DNA from: an uncultured Gammaproteobacteria bacterium
GTDB taxonomy: Bacteria > Pseudomonadota > Gammaproteobacteria > Pseudomonadales > Azotimanducaceae
Assembly: GCA_913060615.1 (NCBI GenBank)
Contig: CAJXUL010000011.1
Location: forward strand, 1-32,257
Reading direction: 5' to 3'
Length of the DNA: 32,257 nt
Numbering within the stretch: position 1 is the stretch's first letter; the number at the start of each line of letters is the position of its first letter. A program made the translations under genes and the position numbers. The notes beneath the pieces were generated by a model, which searched no databases, had not been told where the DNA came from, and saw nothing but the letters and a program-made list of their open reading frames with translations. Below, piece by piece: positions 17,244-27,766 of this stretch.

Positions 17244-18164
17244 TTAACTTAACGACACTGCGCGAACGCTGTGATCTTCTGCTAGTGTAACATTCAGTCC
17301 CGGCTGCAGGTTTGGTGACTGCCACTGCCAGCGTGTTAGCCGCTCGTAATGTTCTATGAAGCGCTTTAGCTGTACCCAGGACATGCGCTGAGGCTTGGGC
17401 AGGCGCGCTTCTTGTTCTCCACGCCATTCATGCACCTGAGCAAAACTCGGCGCTTTAAGCTGCACCCAATAGTCCACATGGGGCCATAAATCAGTGTAGC
17501 CATTTTGAATTTGCTGGTTCACCCAGCGCCGCCATAGACCATCTTCATCTTCGGCTTCTTCAAGTGCATTTACGGCTTTATCCAACAAATGCTCAGGCTG
17601 AGGCTGCACACCTAAACACCAACCTTCGAGCACTAATACTGAGGCCGCAACGTCACTAAAACCGTTGCGGTCATCCATACCCTTGTTAAAACTAGGCAGG
17701 TTCATTTTCACTGGCGGCCTTGGGGCATTGTTGAACTCAGGCGCATTGATTGTTGAGATTGTCTCTAGTACTTGTTGCAGCAATGCCACGTCGTGAGTAC
17801 CGGGCACACCCCGAGTCTGAAGTAACGGATGCACCGTTGCAGCAAGCGAACTACGTTGCGCACGAGTTAGATAAAAATCATCCAAAGAAACCGCTACGGC
17901 ACTGACACCCAAAGCAGATATTGCAGAGACCAAATACTCGGCAAGAGTGGACTTACCAGAGCCTTGGCTACCACAAATACCCACGACACTCAGCCCTTTT
18001 TCAACAACCATCGGCGCCAATGCGCTACTGAACAGTTGCCAATCCGTAAAACCCACTGGGGTGATTTTGCTGCCAGCATTTTTGCTGCTAGCAAAGGCAA
18101 CATCGCTATTTGCAGCCGACGCCAACTGTTGCTGTAACTTTTTTAAATTCAATGATGCCCCCAC
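17244..18164 (-). CDS. P-loop kinase, D-glycerate 3-kinase-like
   Basis: VVGICGSQGSGKSTLAEYL P-loop, VSLDDFYLTRAQR, HPLLQTRGVPGTHD, LEGWCLGVQPQ: typical of the plant-type glycerate kinase family. Confidence 0.85.
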   Translation of the reverse strand: MGASLNLKKLQQQLASAANSDVAFASSKNAGSKITPVGFTDWQLFSSALAPMVVEKGLSVVGICGSQGSGKSTLAEYLVSAISALGVSAVAVSLDDFYLTRAQRSSLAATVHPLLQTRGVPGTHDVALLQQVLETISTINAPEFNNAPRPPVKMNLPSFNKGMDDRNGFSDVAASVLVLEGWCLGVQPQPEHLLDKAVNALEEAEDEDGLWRRWVNQQIQNGYTDLWPHVDYWVQLKAPSFAQVHEWRGEQEARLPKPQRMSWVQLKRFIEHYERLTRWQWQSPNLQPGLNVTLAEDHSVRAVSLS

Positions 18165-18598
18165 TTTCTAGCAGTTTTTTGCCATCGAAATCGCCCCAGT
18201 TGCGCGCTTCAAATTGCCGCGCACCGCCAATTGCGTCGTCAGTATACGAGTAGGCGTTGTCTTTGAACTCCTACCTTTGATCTACACTGGGTTATTCCGC
18301 CCCTTTATCTAGTGTACTTTACCTCTTACAAAGCGACGCTTATCGAGTAGCGCTGATTATTTAGCACGGTAAAATCGCGCTTATACGAAACATACACAAA
18401 GATTAGTTTAATCTTCTAGTGGTATTAGGCTAAATCTACGCTCAAGCATGCACCCGCTACTAAATAAAACCTACTAGGGGGGATCTGGATTGAGAAAAAA
18501 CGTAGCGCAGCCCTAGCTGATTGAACCAGCTCATATTTTTAAACGAGGTTGATCAAAAGGTTAATCCATCACCAGTACACTATTACGGAGTAGGTAAA

Positions 18599-21412
18599 TT
18601 GAACACTAAACTGTTTGGTTTTTGTTGCACGACGCTCGTCATCGGCTCAATCCAGGGCTGCGCTGTGTCAGAGCAAGCGTCCATCACTGAAAACACTGCT
18701 GAACCAATAACTGTGCGCAAGAGTCCCAACGATGACAGAGATTATCGCTACGTTGTGCTGCCAAATAAAATGCGTGTCTTATTAGTCTCAGATCCGAGTA
18801 CCGACAAAGCGGCTGCGGCGCTGTCTATTTATAGAGGCAGTTTTCACGAGCCCGACTCACGCCCCGGCATAGCGCACTTTTTAGAGCACATGCTATTTAT
18901 TGGTACAGAAAAATACCCAGAGGTAGACAGCTTTCAAAACTTCATCACAGGTAATGGCGGCTCCTCAAACGCCTATACAGCCCAAGACCACACCAACTAC
19001 TTCTTCGACATTCAAACCAGTGGATTCAATGAGGGTCTAGACCGTTTTGCGCATTTCTTTATCGACCCTCTTCTTTCCCCAGAATATGTGGAGCGGGAAA
19101 AAAATGCCGTACATTCAGAATATCAAATGCAGATTAAAGACGATGGCTGGCGCGGCTATATGGTCAGCAAGCAAGCCCTGAACCCTGCACACCCCGGACA
19201 TAGATTTACTATAGGCTCTTTGGAAACATTGAAGGGCGATGTCGGCAGCGACCTTATGAGTTTTTTTGCGCAAAACTACTCTGCTGACCAAATGGGCCTT
19301 GTGGTGTTATCTAATCAGTCTTTGGACGAGTTAGAAACGCTGGTAACACCCTTGTTCAATCAAGTTAAGAATACCGATATCGGCTCTAGCTATCCTGATA
19401 AAGCGCTTTTCACCAAGGCTCAACTACCCGTTGTGCTGACGTCTATTTCGCTTAAAAAGAAATATCAAATCGCCTATAACTTCCCCATGCCCAACACACG
19501 GGAAGTCTATAAAACCAAACCTGAGCAATACATTAGCAACCTCTTGGGACATGAAGGCCAAGGCAGTTTGCACAGTGTCTTGAACGAGCAGGGCTGGATC
19601 GAAACCTTAAGTGCCGGCACCCAAAGTTTTGACCGCCAGAACAGCCTACTGTCAATTAATATTGAACTAACGGATGAAGGTCGCTCGCACATAGCAAAAA
19701 TAACCGACCTACTATTTCAATATATTGACTTGCTTAAAGCTGGCACGCCAGAGGAACGTATTTACCTCGAACAAGCCAAGGTTGCGGAACTGAGTTTCCG
19801 CTTTCAAGAAAAAGGTTCAACTGTGGGCTTTGTTTACCAAATGGCGCCTCGTTTAGACGAATACCCGGCTGAAGACCTGCTTGTTGCACCCTATTTAATG
19901 GAAGGCTTTGACGCAGCACTGATCAGCAAATCTTTGAGTTTTCTGCGCAAAGACAATGTGTTTATGGAAATTTCTGCACCGGACTTAAAAACAGACCAGG
20001 TAGAACCTTGGTTTAACGTACCTTACTCATTACGTGTGGGCGAGCTTGAGAGCGTGAAACTTGAGGGTGCAAGTTTAAACTTACCGCCGGCCAACCCTTA
20101 CTTACCCAACAATCTAAACTTACTGCCAGAAGACAGCGAAACCATTAAGCGCGTAACCAACAGGCCCGACCTGCAACTATGGCTAGACACCGATGTAACC
20201 TTTGGCACGCCACGAGCGAACACCAGCATATTGCTACTAACCAATAATGGCCTGAGCAATCTCAAAGATGCGGCGTATGCAGCGTTATATCGTCGCTTGG
20301 TGAACGACACCTTAAGCACCACTGTATATCCCGCCTATCTCGCGGGCCTTGGTTACAGCCTTAGCAGTAACGAGTCTGGATTTAGCATTTCGCTTAATGG
20401 CTACCAAGACAAGCAAATGCAATTACTTGATACCGTAATAGATCATCTGCTTAACTCTGAGTTAACCAAGGAGCGTTTTGCTACCTTTAAGACCGGGTTG
20501 ATTAAGGATTGGCAGAACGCAGCCAAGAACAAACCCTATACTCAAACACTTAGTGCGCTTAACACTGTGCTGGTCTCATCCAGTTGGTCGCCTGAGGCGC
20601 TAGCTAACATTTTGGCACCCCTAGAACTCAAAGAGCTGGAAGCATGGCGAAAAATTAAACTAGCAAAAATAGGCGTTATCGCTGGGCTACACGGCAACGT
20701 GTCAGCTAAAGACGCTCGAGCGCTAGAAGATTTACTGCAACAAAAACTGCCTATGGCCGCCATTGCGAAAGAGCAGTCGTCGGTGTCCGACATTACCGAA
20801 CAGCTGCTATTGAACCTTAATGTTGATCATAACGACGCTGCGCTTTTGCTTTACGTTCAAGACCCAGACGATAGTTTTGCCAGCAGGGCCAAGAGTGGTT
20901 TAGCAGGTCAAATTTTGCGTTCGGCTTATTTCTCTAGTCTACGTACAGACCAACAACTGGGATATGTGGTGAGCGCGGGGGTACGTCGATTAAATACACG
21001 CAGTGGTAACCTGTTCCTTGTGCAGTCTCCAAAAGCTGGCGCCGAGGATCTAGAGCTAGCAACACTGACATTTATGCAAAACTACATAGACCGTTGGAAA
21101 GATCTAAGTGATGCGGAATTTGCCCAGCAAAAGTCAGGCCTGATCAGTCGACTCACGGAATCTGACAAAAACTTAGGTCAACGCAGTCAGAAGTACTGGC
21201 AGAACTTAAACGATGAAAACTATAACTTTGACTCCAATGAGCAAATTGCTGCCGAAGTGGAAAAACTCAGCAAGGCTGAAATGGGCGCGTTTATGCAAGA
21301 TATCCTCGAGCGTTTGCAGAGTAAGCGCATACTTATTTTCAGCCCGGGCAAGTTTGAGCAAACTCCCAACGAAGGACGTTTGTTAAAAGATTCATTGGTG
21401 TTTAAGAAGTAA
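18599..21412 (+). CDS. M16 (insulinase/pitrilysin) metallopeptidase, lipoprotein
   Basis: GIAHFLEHMLFIGTEKYPEVDSF zinc motif HxxEH; lipobox-like IQGC. TTG at 18599 with GGAG upstream gives a lipoprotein signal; the ORF track starts at 18521. Confidence 0.9.
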   Translation: MNTKLFGFCCTTLVIGSIQGCAVSEQASITENTAEPITVRKSPNDDRDYRYVVLPNKMRVLLVSDPSTDKAAAALSIYRGSFHEPDSRPGIAHFLEHMLFIGTEKYPEVDSFQNFITGNGGSSNAYTAQDHTNYFFDIQTSGFNEGLDRFAHFFIDPLLSPEYVEREKNAVHSEYQMQIKDDGWRGYMVSKQALNPAHPGHRFTIGSLETLKGDVGSDLMSFFAQNYSADQMGLVVLSNQSLDELETLVTPLFNQVKNTDIGSSYPDKALFTKAQLPVVLTSISLKKKYQIAYNFPMPNTREVYKTKPEQYISNLLGHEGQGSLHSVLNEQGWIETLSAGTQSFDRQNSLLSINIELTDEGRSHIAKITDLLFQYIDLLKAGTPEERIYLEQAKVAELSFRFQEKGSTVGFVYQMAPRLDEYPAEDLLVAPYLMEGFDAALISKSLSFLRKDNVFMEISAPDLKTDQVEPWFNVPYSLRVGELESVKLEGASLNLPPANPYLPNNLNLLPEDSETIKRVTNRPDLQLWLDTDVTFGTPRANTSILLLTNNGLSNLKDAAYAALYRRLVNDTLSTTVYPAYLAGLGYSLSSNESGFSISLNGYQDKQMQLLDTVIDHLLNSELTKERFATFKTGLIKDWQNAAKNKPYTQTLSALNTVLVSSSWSPEALANILAPLELKELEAWRKIKLAKIGVIAGLHGNVSAKDARALEDLLQQKLPMAAIAKEQSSVSDITEQLLLNLNVDHNDAALLLYVQDPDDSFASRAKSGLAGQILRSAYFSSLRTDQQLGYVVSAGVRRLNTRSGNLFLVQSPKAGAEDLELATLTFMQNYIDRWKDLSDAEFAQQKSGLISRLTESDKNLGQRSQKYWQNLNDENYNFDSNEQIAAEVEKLSKAEMGAFMQDILERLQSKRILIFSPGKFEQTPNEGRLLKDSLVFKK

Positions 21413-21537
21413 CCCCCCATAAATTGCTATAAAACCGCCCTTGATAGAGTTTTCTCGACCCTTAGGCGGAGTATCGGTACTCAGACCTCCACAATCACGC
21501 TTACTTAGCTTTTATCCGTTTGGACTAATAAGTCATT

Positions 21538-22152
21538 GTGAACTCTTTTGCTTCGAGAAAAAATTTGGCGGCACTGTATTGGCCAAATCAGGCACAAGGC
21601 GGGCTGCCTTTTTCTATACTCTTAATATTGTTTGGCGTGTTGATTATCAGTATCTCTGCGCAGATCCAAATTCCCTTTTACCCAGTACCAGTAACTATGC
21701 AGACTTTCGCGGTACTCGTTATGAGCATGGCATTTGGCCGCTGGCTTGGCGCAATGACAGCTAGCGTTTACTTAGTCGCCGCAATCCTCGGCCTACCTGT
21801 TTTGGCAGGCAGCAGCGAAACATCCGCTAACTTTGCATTATTGACCAGCCCAACTAGCGGCTTCCTGGTGGGTTTCATAGTCGCTGCCTGGACAGTTGGC
21901 TGGCTTGGAGAATTAGGCTGGGGAAAAAGTTTCCGTTGGACACTGTGCGCAATGGTTTTTGGCACTTGTATCATTTTAATACTGGGCATGCTGTGGCTAA
22001 CGTTTACTTACAGCTGGAGTGAAGAACAAGTATTAAAGACTCTAATGCGCTTAGCACCCGGCGCAGTCTTAAAAATATTGATGGCCTCAATCTTAATGCC
22101 TTTGCTTTGGCGCAAAGGCCAAACCTTAAGCCGCAGGCGAAATGCGCGTTAG
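21538..22152 (+). CDS. bioY: Biotin transporter S-component BioY
   Basis: SAQIQIPFYPVPVTMQTFAVLVMSMAFGRWLGAMTASVYLVAAILGLPVLAGSS is BioY-type; GTG start. Confidence 0.9.
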   Translation: MNSFASRKNLAALYWPNQAQGGLPFSILLILFGVLIISISAQIQIPFYPVPVTMQTFAVLVMSMAFGRWLGAMTASVYLVAAILGLPVLAGSSETSANFALLTSPTSGFLVGFIVAAWTVGWLGELGWGKSFRWTLCAMVFGTCIILILGMLWLTFTYSWSEEQVLKTLMRLAPGAVLKILMASILMPLLWRKGQTLSRRRNAR

Positions 22153-24227
22153 GGCATATTGCTGGGCAGATCTAGCCTAAAAGGTGGCAGCGACTCAATA
22201 AGCGCACGTCCATAACGTTGGGTAACGATACGTTTGTCGAGCATAGTAATGGTACCGAAATCTTTTTCATGGCGAATTAGACGGCCACAAGCTTGAACCA
22301 ATTTCAGTGCAGCATCAGGTACGGAAATTTCATAAAAGGCATTTCGCCCCCGCGCTTCCGCCCACTCTGCAATGGCTTGGTCAATGGGGTCATCTGGCAC
22401 CGAGAAGGGTAACTTCACGATAATCACATGGCGGCAGTAAGCACCGGGTAAATCTAGCCCCTCTGAGAAACTGGAAAGCCCAAATAGATACGAGCCTTCT
22501 TTGGCATCAACGCGCCGTTTATGTTCCACAATCAGCGCCTGCTTGCTGCCATCGCCTTGCACCAACAAGCCATCTGAGAGCTTATCCGGCAACGCCTTTA
22601 CAACCGCATTCAATTGCCGCCATGAAGTGAACAGCACCAAGGCCGATTCTTCGCGTTTTAACAAATCCGGCAAGAGCTCGGTAATTTCCGCGCTATGGGC
22701 TTCAAAATCTCGCGGGTCTGATTGCATACTGGGCACATGAAAAGTGGCAATTTCCGGATAGTTAAAGGGGCTAGCAATAACCAATGTTGGCACATCCACA
22801 TTCAAGCCCACCCGTTCAATAAAACGGTCAAATCGCCCCAGGGCGGTGATGGTAGCTGACGTACAAACCGCGCCATAACAACGTTGCCAAAGTACTTCTT
22901 GCAGAATGTGTCCAGGCTCAATAGGCGCACTGACCATTTCTACATCATAGGAATTTCTATTCAACCAACGAGCGTAACGCCGTTGTTGCTTAGACCCACT
23001 GGCGTAATCTTCAAGTAGAGCCTTGGTCGCCAAGGCTCTACTTTGCAACTGACCCACCGGAAGCAACCAGTCTTCCGCCTCGAAGGCTTTTTCCCAATCC
23101 AAATTGCCGGCAACGGCTTCTTGCAATAGATCGTGGACGCGCTCTAAATCATCACAAAGCTTGTTCATGGATGGCAGCGTGGCCAGCGACAGGTCCATTA
23201 ACGTCTCAGGCACTTCACCTAAAGGAAAACGGTAAATCTCGCGGTCTTCGTCCTTCGTCTCGAAGGGCATCATGTTAAGACCAGCAGACAGCGCCTCGAA
23301 CATAGACTGCAGCGCCACAGTTTCTCCAGCCACACTGGTGGCTAAGGCGAGCAAATTGTGTGGGCGGGCAAAACGCTGTGTCAGCGAACTGAGAATATTA
23401 TTGACGTTGTCTAGCCACTGATAAGTACTGTTAATACGTGCGCTGGTAGAAAAATGATTCTGAGTTTTGTCAGCAATATGGTGGGCTTCATCAAGGACAT
23501 AAATGCAGTCTTCTGGATCAGGTAGCACCGCACCGCCGCCTAAAGCTAAATCCGCAAGTACCAAATCGTGATTGGCAACAATGACATCCGAGCCTTCCAA
23601 ATTACCCCGAGCGCGGAAAAATGGGCACTGCTTAAAAAACGAGCAACGGTTATTACTACATCCGCGGTGGTCCGTGGTCACGGTAGACCAAGCGCCGTCT
23701 GCCATAGATTCGGGCCAACTATCAAACTCACCATCCCAAGCGCCTTGACCATAGCGGCTGAGCATTTCTTGGTAGAGCACGGTGTGATCTTCATCGGACA
23801 CGTCAAAAATCGGAATGGCCTGTTGTTCTTGGTACTTTAAATGATCGTCAAGACGCTTCAGGCAAACGTAACGGCCGCGGCCCTTGGCCAAGCTAAGGCT
23901 AAAGGATAGCCCCGATCTTTCTTTAATGTCCGGCAAATCTTGCAGCACCACTTGCTCTTGTAGCGCCACAGTAGCGGTACTGAGCACTACGGTTTTCCCT
24001 AGGCTTTGGGCCACTGGAATGGCGGCCAAACAATAAGCAGCGGTCTTACCGGTACCCGTCCCAGCTTCCACTACGGTCACTCGATCGCCATCACCTGCCA
24101 AGGTGCGAGCTATCTGGGCAATCATCTCACGCTGACCACGACGTGGCTTGAAATCTCTAGATTCCAACCAAGTGCGGTAAGCAGTTTGAATTTTGTCTTT
24201 TACTTTGTCGGTAAGGGCTGAGGGCAT
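22149..24227 (-). CDS. dinG: ATP-dependent DNA helicase DinG-type (XPD-like SF2)
   Basis: Walker A VEAGTGTGKTAAYCLA, DEAH in YVLDEAHHIAD, Fe-S cysteines (C...GCSNNRCSFFKQC), QACGRLIRHEKDFGTITMLDKR. Start MPSALTDKVKDKIQ at 24227 preferred. Confidence 0.92.
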   Translation of the reverse strand: MPSALTDKVKDKIQTAYRTWLESRDFKPRRGQREMIAQIARTLAGDGDRVTVVEAGTGTGKTAAYCLAAIPVAQSLGKTVVLSTATVALQEQVVLQDLPDIKERSGLSFSLSLAKGRGRYVCLKRLDDHLKYQEQQAIPIFDVSDEDHTVLYQEMLSRYGQGAWDGEFDSWPESMADGAWSTVTTDHRGCSNNRCSFFKQCPFFRARGNLEGSDVIVANHDLVLADLALGGGAVLPDPEDCIYVLDEAHHIADKTQNHFSTSARINSTYQWLDNVNNILSSLTQRFARPHNLLALATSVAGETVALQSMFEALSAGLNMMPFETKDEDREIYRFPLGEVPETLMDLSLATLPSMNKLCDDLERVHDLLQEAVAGNLDWEKAFEAEDWLLPVGQLQSRALATKALLEDYASGSKQQRRYARWLNRNSYDVEMVSAPIEPGHILQEVLWQRCYGAVCTSATITALGRFDRFIERVGLNVDVPTLVIASPFNYPEIATFHVPSMQSDPRDFEAHSAEITELLPDLLKREESALVLFTSWRQLNAVVKALPDKLSDGLLVQGDGSKQALIVEHKRRVDAKEGSYLFGLSSFSEGLDLPGAYCRHVIIVKLPFSVPDDPIDQAIAEWAEARGRNAFYEISVPDAALKLVQACGRLIRHEKDFGTITMLDKRIVTQRYGRALIESLPPFRLDLPSNMP

Positions 24228-24376
24228 GTGCGAACTCTGCGGGAAAGCGCTGCGTAATCCAAGCAGATAGGTAAGATATTTCTGCTCACAACGAATTGTA
24301 AAGTCGCTAAGGCATGACATTGAATAGTTTAAAGGAGTGTGCGACTGTGCAGCCATATCTAATAAATGACAAAACA

Positions 24377-25636
24377 ATGATCAAAACACTTACCAACGCG
24401 CCGACTAACCCCGTTACCAGAACAATTATTAAAACAAGGGGGAAACTCGCTACTAAAAGCGCTGTAGCGGCGCTAAAAAACCGATCAACCTACTTAAATA
24501 TCGCCAAAAATCTAGCATCTGTCTTGGCTTTGAGCGCCCTCATACTCGGCGCTCACGCCGACCCTAGACTGACTACACCGCCGGGCTTCAGTATTACCAA
24601 ACTACCGTTTTCAGTGCCCAAAGCGCGACAGCTCGCCCTTACAGACAACGGCACGCTTATTGTCGGTTCGCGCAAATCTGGCAACGTGTACGCAATACCC
24701 AACGCTTTAACCGCCGCAAACCCCAAGGTCATCACGTTATTTGACGACCTTAATGAGCCCAGTGGTCTAGCCTTGGCAAATGGCGACTTGTACATTGCCG
24801 CAGTGTCAAAAGTGCTTCGGATAAACGATATTGAAGATCAGTTAAAGGCCAACCCACTGTTTGATGTAGTGACGGATACGCTGCCGACAAAAGCGCATCA
24901 TGGCTGGAAGTACATAAAGTTTGGCGAAGACGGCATGCTTTATGTGCCCGTTGGCGCGCCATGCAATATTTGCCTTTCCCAGGATAAGCGCTTTGCCACG
25001 ATGCTGCGTATGGACCCAGCAACAGGGGCAACTGAAATCATCGCCGAGGGTCTACGCAACGTTGTGGGCTTTGCATGGCATCCAGAAAGCAAAGACTTAT
25101 GGGTGAGCAATAATGGTCGAGATATTTTGGGCGACGATATACCAGCCGACGAGCTGAATGTGATCCCTGCGAACAACTCCAAACCACTGCACTTTGGCTA
25201 CCCTTTCGTCCACTCCAACAATGCAGGCGACACCGCCGGCTTAATCAAGGACCCCAAGTTCGGTGATCATGAGGATGCGGCCAAGCATACTTTTGAGCCC
25301 GCTGCTGTGCGTATCCAAGCACACTCTGCGCCTATTGGGATGACTTTTTATACGGGTTCTGAATTCCCAGCCCAATACAAAAACGCGCTTTTCGTCGCTG
25401 AACGTGGTTCGTGGAATAGAAGTTCCAAGGTGGGCTATCAATTAGCTGTTATGACTATGGACGCGTCGGGTAACCCCGTATACGAACCCTTTATCTATGG
25501 CTGGCTGGAAGGTGAAGAAGCGTGGGGCAGACCCAATGACGTGCTGCAAACTAAAGAAGGTCACCTCCTGATCTCCGATGACAAAGCAGGCGCTGTCTAC
25601 TTAGTGCGTTACAACCAAGCACTGGCGTCAAACTAA
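24377..25636 (+). CDS. PQQ-dependent sugar (sorbosone-type) dehydrogenase family protein
   Basis: PGFSITKLPFSVPKARQLALTDNGTLIVGSR, HHGWKYIKFGEDGMLYVPVGAPCNIC, LRNVVGFAWHPESKDLWVSNNGRD. Confidence 0.85.
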   Translation: MIKTLTNAPTNPVTRTIIKTRGKLATKSAVAALKNRSTYLNIAKNLASVLALSALILGAHADPRLTTPPGFSITKLPFSVPKARQLALTDNGTLIVGSRKSGNVYAIPNALTAANPKVITLFDDLNEPSGLALANGDLYIAAVSKVLRINDIEDQLKANPLFDVVTDTLPTKAHHGWKYIKFGEDGMLYVPVGAPCNICLSQDKRFATMLRMDPATGATEIIAEGLRNVVGFAWHPESKDLWVSNNGRDILGDDIPADELNVIPANNSKPLHFGYPFVHSNNAGDTAGLIKDPKFGDHEDAAKHTFEPAAVRIQAHSAPIGMTFYTGSEFPAQYKNALFVAERGSWNRSSKVGYQLAVMTMDASGNPVYEPFIYGWLEGEEAWGRPNDVLQTKEGHLLISDDKAGAVYLVRYNQALASN

Positions 25637-25663
25637 CCGCCACCCAAACAAGACGCTCGTTAT

Positions 25664-25699
25664 GCCAAGCCCCAAGAATTTCTCGGGACTTGGCCTTTA
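25664..25699 (+). terminator. Stem-loop terminator candidate in a convergent intergenic region
   Basis: GCCAAGCCCCAAGAATTTCTCGGGACTTGGC followed by CTTTA; imperfect long stem. Confidence 0.55.
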
Positions 25700-25839
25700 C
25701 GTGCTAGAGGCCTACCAGCCCCGTCACTCCCACACCGGACAGGGTACGCAACCCGTGACTCGGCGATTTCATTCATTAGGATTTTAGCCCGCGCGTCGAC
25801 AACAATTTTCAGTGAATCCGTCAAGCTAAGAAGAACACC

Positions 25840-27510
25840 TTAATCGCGTATATCTACCTCAACTTTTTGCTTCGGCATGAGAGATATTTCCATAGGGGCA
25901 AAGTGCTCCATATCTACATCAATGAGGTATGGACCCTTTGTCTCCATCGCCAAATCCATAGCTTCAGCAAATGCTTCGACACTGGCAACACGCTGTCCGG
26001 GCACGCCCATACTTTGCGCCATCTGAGCAAAGGCCACTTTACCTAAATCAGTTTCGTTTACTCGACCAAAACGGTTTTGCTGCAACCAGCGCAAAATCCC
26101 GTATCCCGAATCGTTAAATACGCAAATAATCAACGGCACCTGATACTGCGCACAGGTCGCAAGTTCTGTCGCATGAAACATAAAGCCACCATCGCCGTGG
26201 ATGACCATAGTTTTGCGCTTGCTGGCTATGGCTGCCCCCACACTCATAGGAAAGCCGGGGCCAATCGCACCAGAAGTGGGATTTATTGAGGTACGCGGTT
26301 CTAAGATAGGGAACTGCTGATTGCCCCAGTTGTAGGCTGAAATTGTTTGATCCCGAACAAACACGCTGTCTCTCGGCAACTTTTCACGAATGCAGTCCAT
26401 TACCAGGGGCCAATCATCGCCTAAGCGAGCGCGCATAGCGCCACGCACGCCATCCCTAGACTCCCAGAGTTTGGCATTGAATTGACCGTCGTTGGGTAGT
26501 GTTTCCAAGCAGCCAGCGTTGATTCCTTGCAGCGCCAGCTTCGCGTCAGCGATAACACCAATATGCGCAGTGTGCGTGCGACCGATCATGTTGCCATCAA
26601 TATCAATGTGCACCAGCTTACCCGGAGGGGTTTGACTGGCAAATTGCCCGTCCACGCCCACCGCGAACTTAGTACCAATAGCCAAAGTTAAATCTGCACC
26701 CTGTATAGCGTTATAGATGCCTGCGGAATTGTAATAGTTACCCATGCACAACGGATGATCTTCAGGAATAACACCGCGTCCATCCACAGTGGTCAAAACA
26801 GGCGCATCGAGATACTCAGCCAACGCCAAAAGCTCTTTGTGAGCATTTGCGGCAATCACACCGCCACCAGCAATGATAATACGTTTGGCGGATTGGCTGA
26901 GGGCATCAACAACTTTGTTTATGCGGCCTTCGTCGGGTGCAAAGGCCTGATTACTTGGCAAAGATACTTGTACTGGCTGAGCGTCGGCATATTGAATATC
27001 TATGGGTATTTCAATTGCCCCTGGGGCACCTCTACCGGTGAACATATCGTTTATTACTGCACTAAAAGCGCCGCCTAACTGGTTTACGTGACGGGGGCTT
27101 TCTACTCTGCGACAAACCGAGGCCAACATGGGGACCTGATTTTCTGCTTCGTGAATGTAGCTAAGACCACGTCCATAAAAGGCAGTTTCCGCCTGACCGG
27201 TAATTACCAAGACTCTAGAAGACCCATACTGGGCTTCATAAAGACCAGTAACGGTATTTGATGTGCCAGGGCCAGTAGACGCAATCATCACACCAAGCTT
27301 GCCGCTTGCTCGGGCATAACCATCGGCTGCATGGGTTCCGGCTTGTTCGTGGCGCACGTCAATAATTTTGCTTTTACCGAGTCGATTTATGGCATCTAGT
27401 ATTGGCATATTGTGGATACTAACAATGGCGAAAACATGCTCCACCTCAAGTTGGGCCAAGGCGTCGGCGATTAAATCTGCACCGGTAAAACCGGCCGTAT
27501 TGCTGGACAT
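25840..27510 (-). CDS. Thiamine pyrophosphate-dependent enzyme (acetolactate synthase-like)
   Basis: IIDVRHEQAGTHAADGYARASGKLGVMIASTGPGTSNTVTGL; TPP motif GDGGFMFHATELATCAQYQVPLIICVFND. Start MSSNTAGFTGADLI preferred. Confidence 0.92.
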   Translation of the reverse strand: MSSNTAGFTGADLIADALAQLEVEHVFAIVSIHNMPILDAINRLGKSKIIDVRHEQAGTHAADGYARASGKLGVMIASTGPGTSNTVTGLYEAQYGSSRVLVITGQAETAFYGRGLSYIHEAENQVPMLASVCRRVESPRHVNQLGGAFSAVINDMFTGRGAPGAIEIPIDIQYADAQPVQVSLPSNQAFAPDEGRINKVVDALSQSAKRIIIAGGGVIAANAHKELLALAEYLDAPVLTTVDGRGVIPEDHPLCMGNYYNSAGIYNAIQGADLTLAIGTKFAVGVDGQFASQTPPGKLVHIDIDGNMIGRTHTAHIGVIADAKLALQGINAGCLETLPNDGQFNAKLWESRDGVRGAMRARLGDDWPLVMDCIREKLPRDSVFVRDQTISAYNWGNQQFPILEPRTSINPTSGAIGPGFPMSVGAAIASKRKTMVIHGDGGFMFHATELATCAQYQVPLIICVFNDSGYGILRWLQQNRFGRVNETDLGKVAFAQMAQSMGVPGQRVASVEAFAEAMDLAMETKGPYLIDVDMEHFAPMEISLMPKQKVEVDIRD

Positions 27511-27766
27511 AAAAACTCCTAAATAGACAAAAATTGAAAGGACCGACAAGGTGATAAATCTCCTCCAGCCTCTCCAAACAGAGAGTTAGAACTATTAGGC
27601 GACAAGCCCAACCTGTCAAGTAAAGGAGATTGGCGACACAAAAACGGCGAAGAACACTGAAGGCCCAACTTAAAATGAGGTTGAAGGGCGGCTTGAAGAA
27701 CTGGTTGAAAGCCTGGTTAACACACCCTTTTAAAAAGGCTGCAAAACTCTGTGAGAAATTTGAAAA

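Noticed and set aside
21441-21764. 107-aa + ORF overlapping the start of bioY
   Set aside because: Different frame from the clearly recognisable BioY protein; no recognisable product.
24228-24376. LexA box upstream of dinG
   Set aside because: dinG is SOS-regulated in E. coli, but I see no CTGT-N8-ACAG-like palindrome in this intergenic region.
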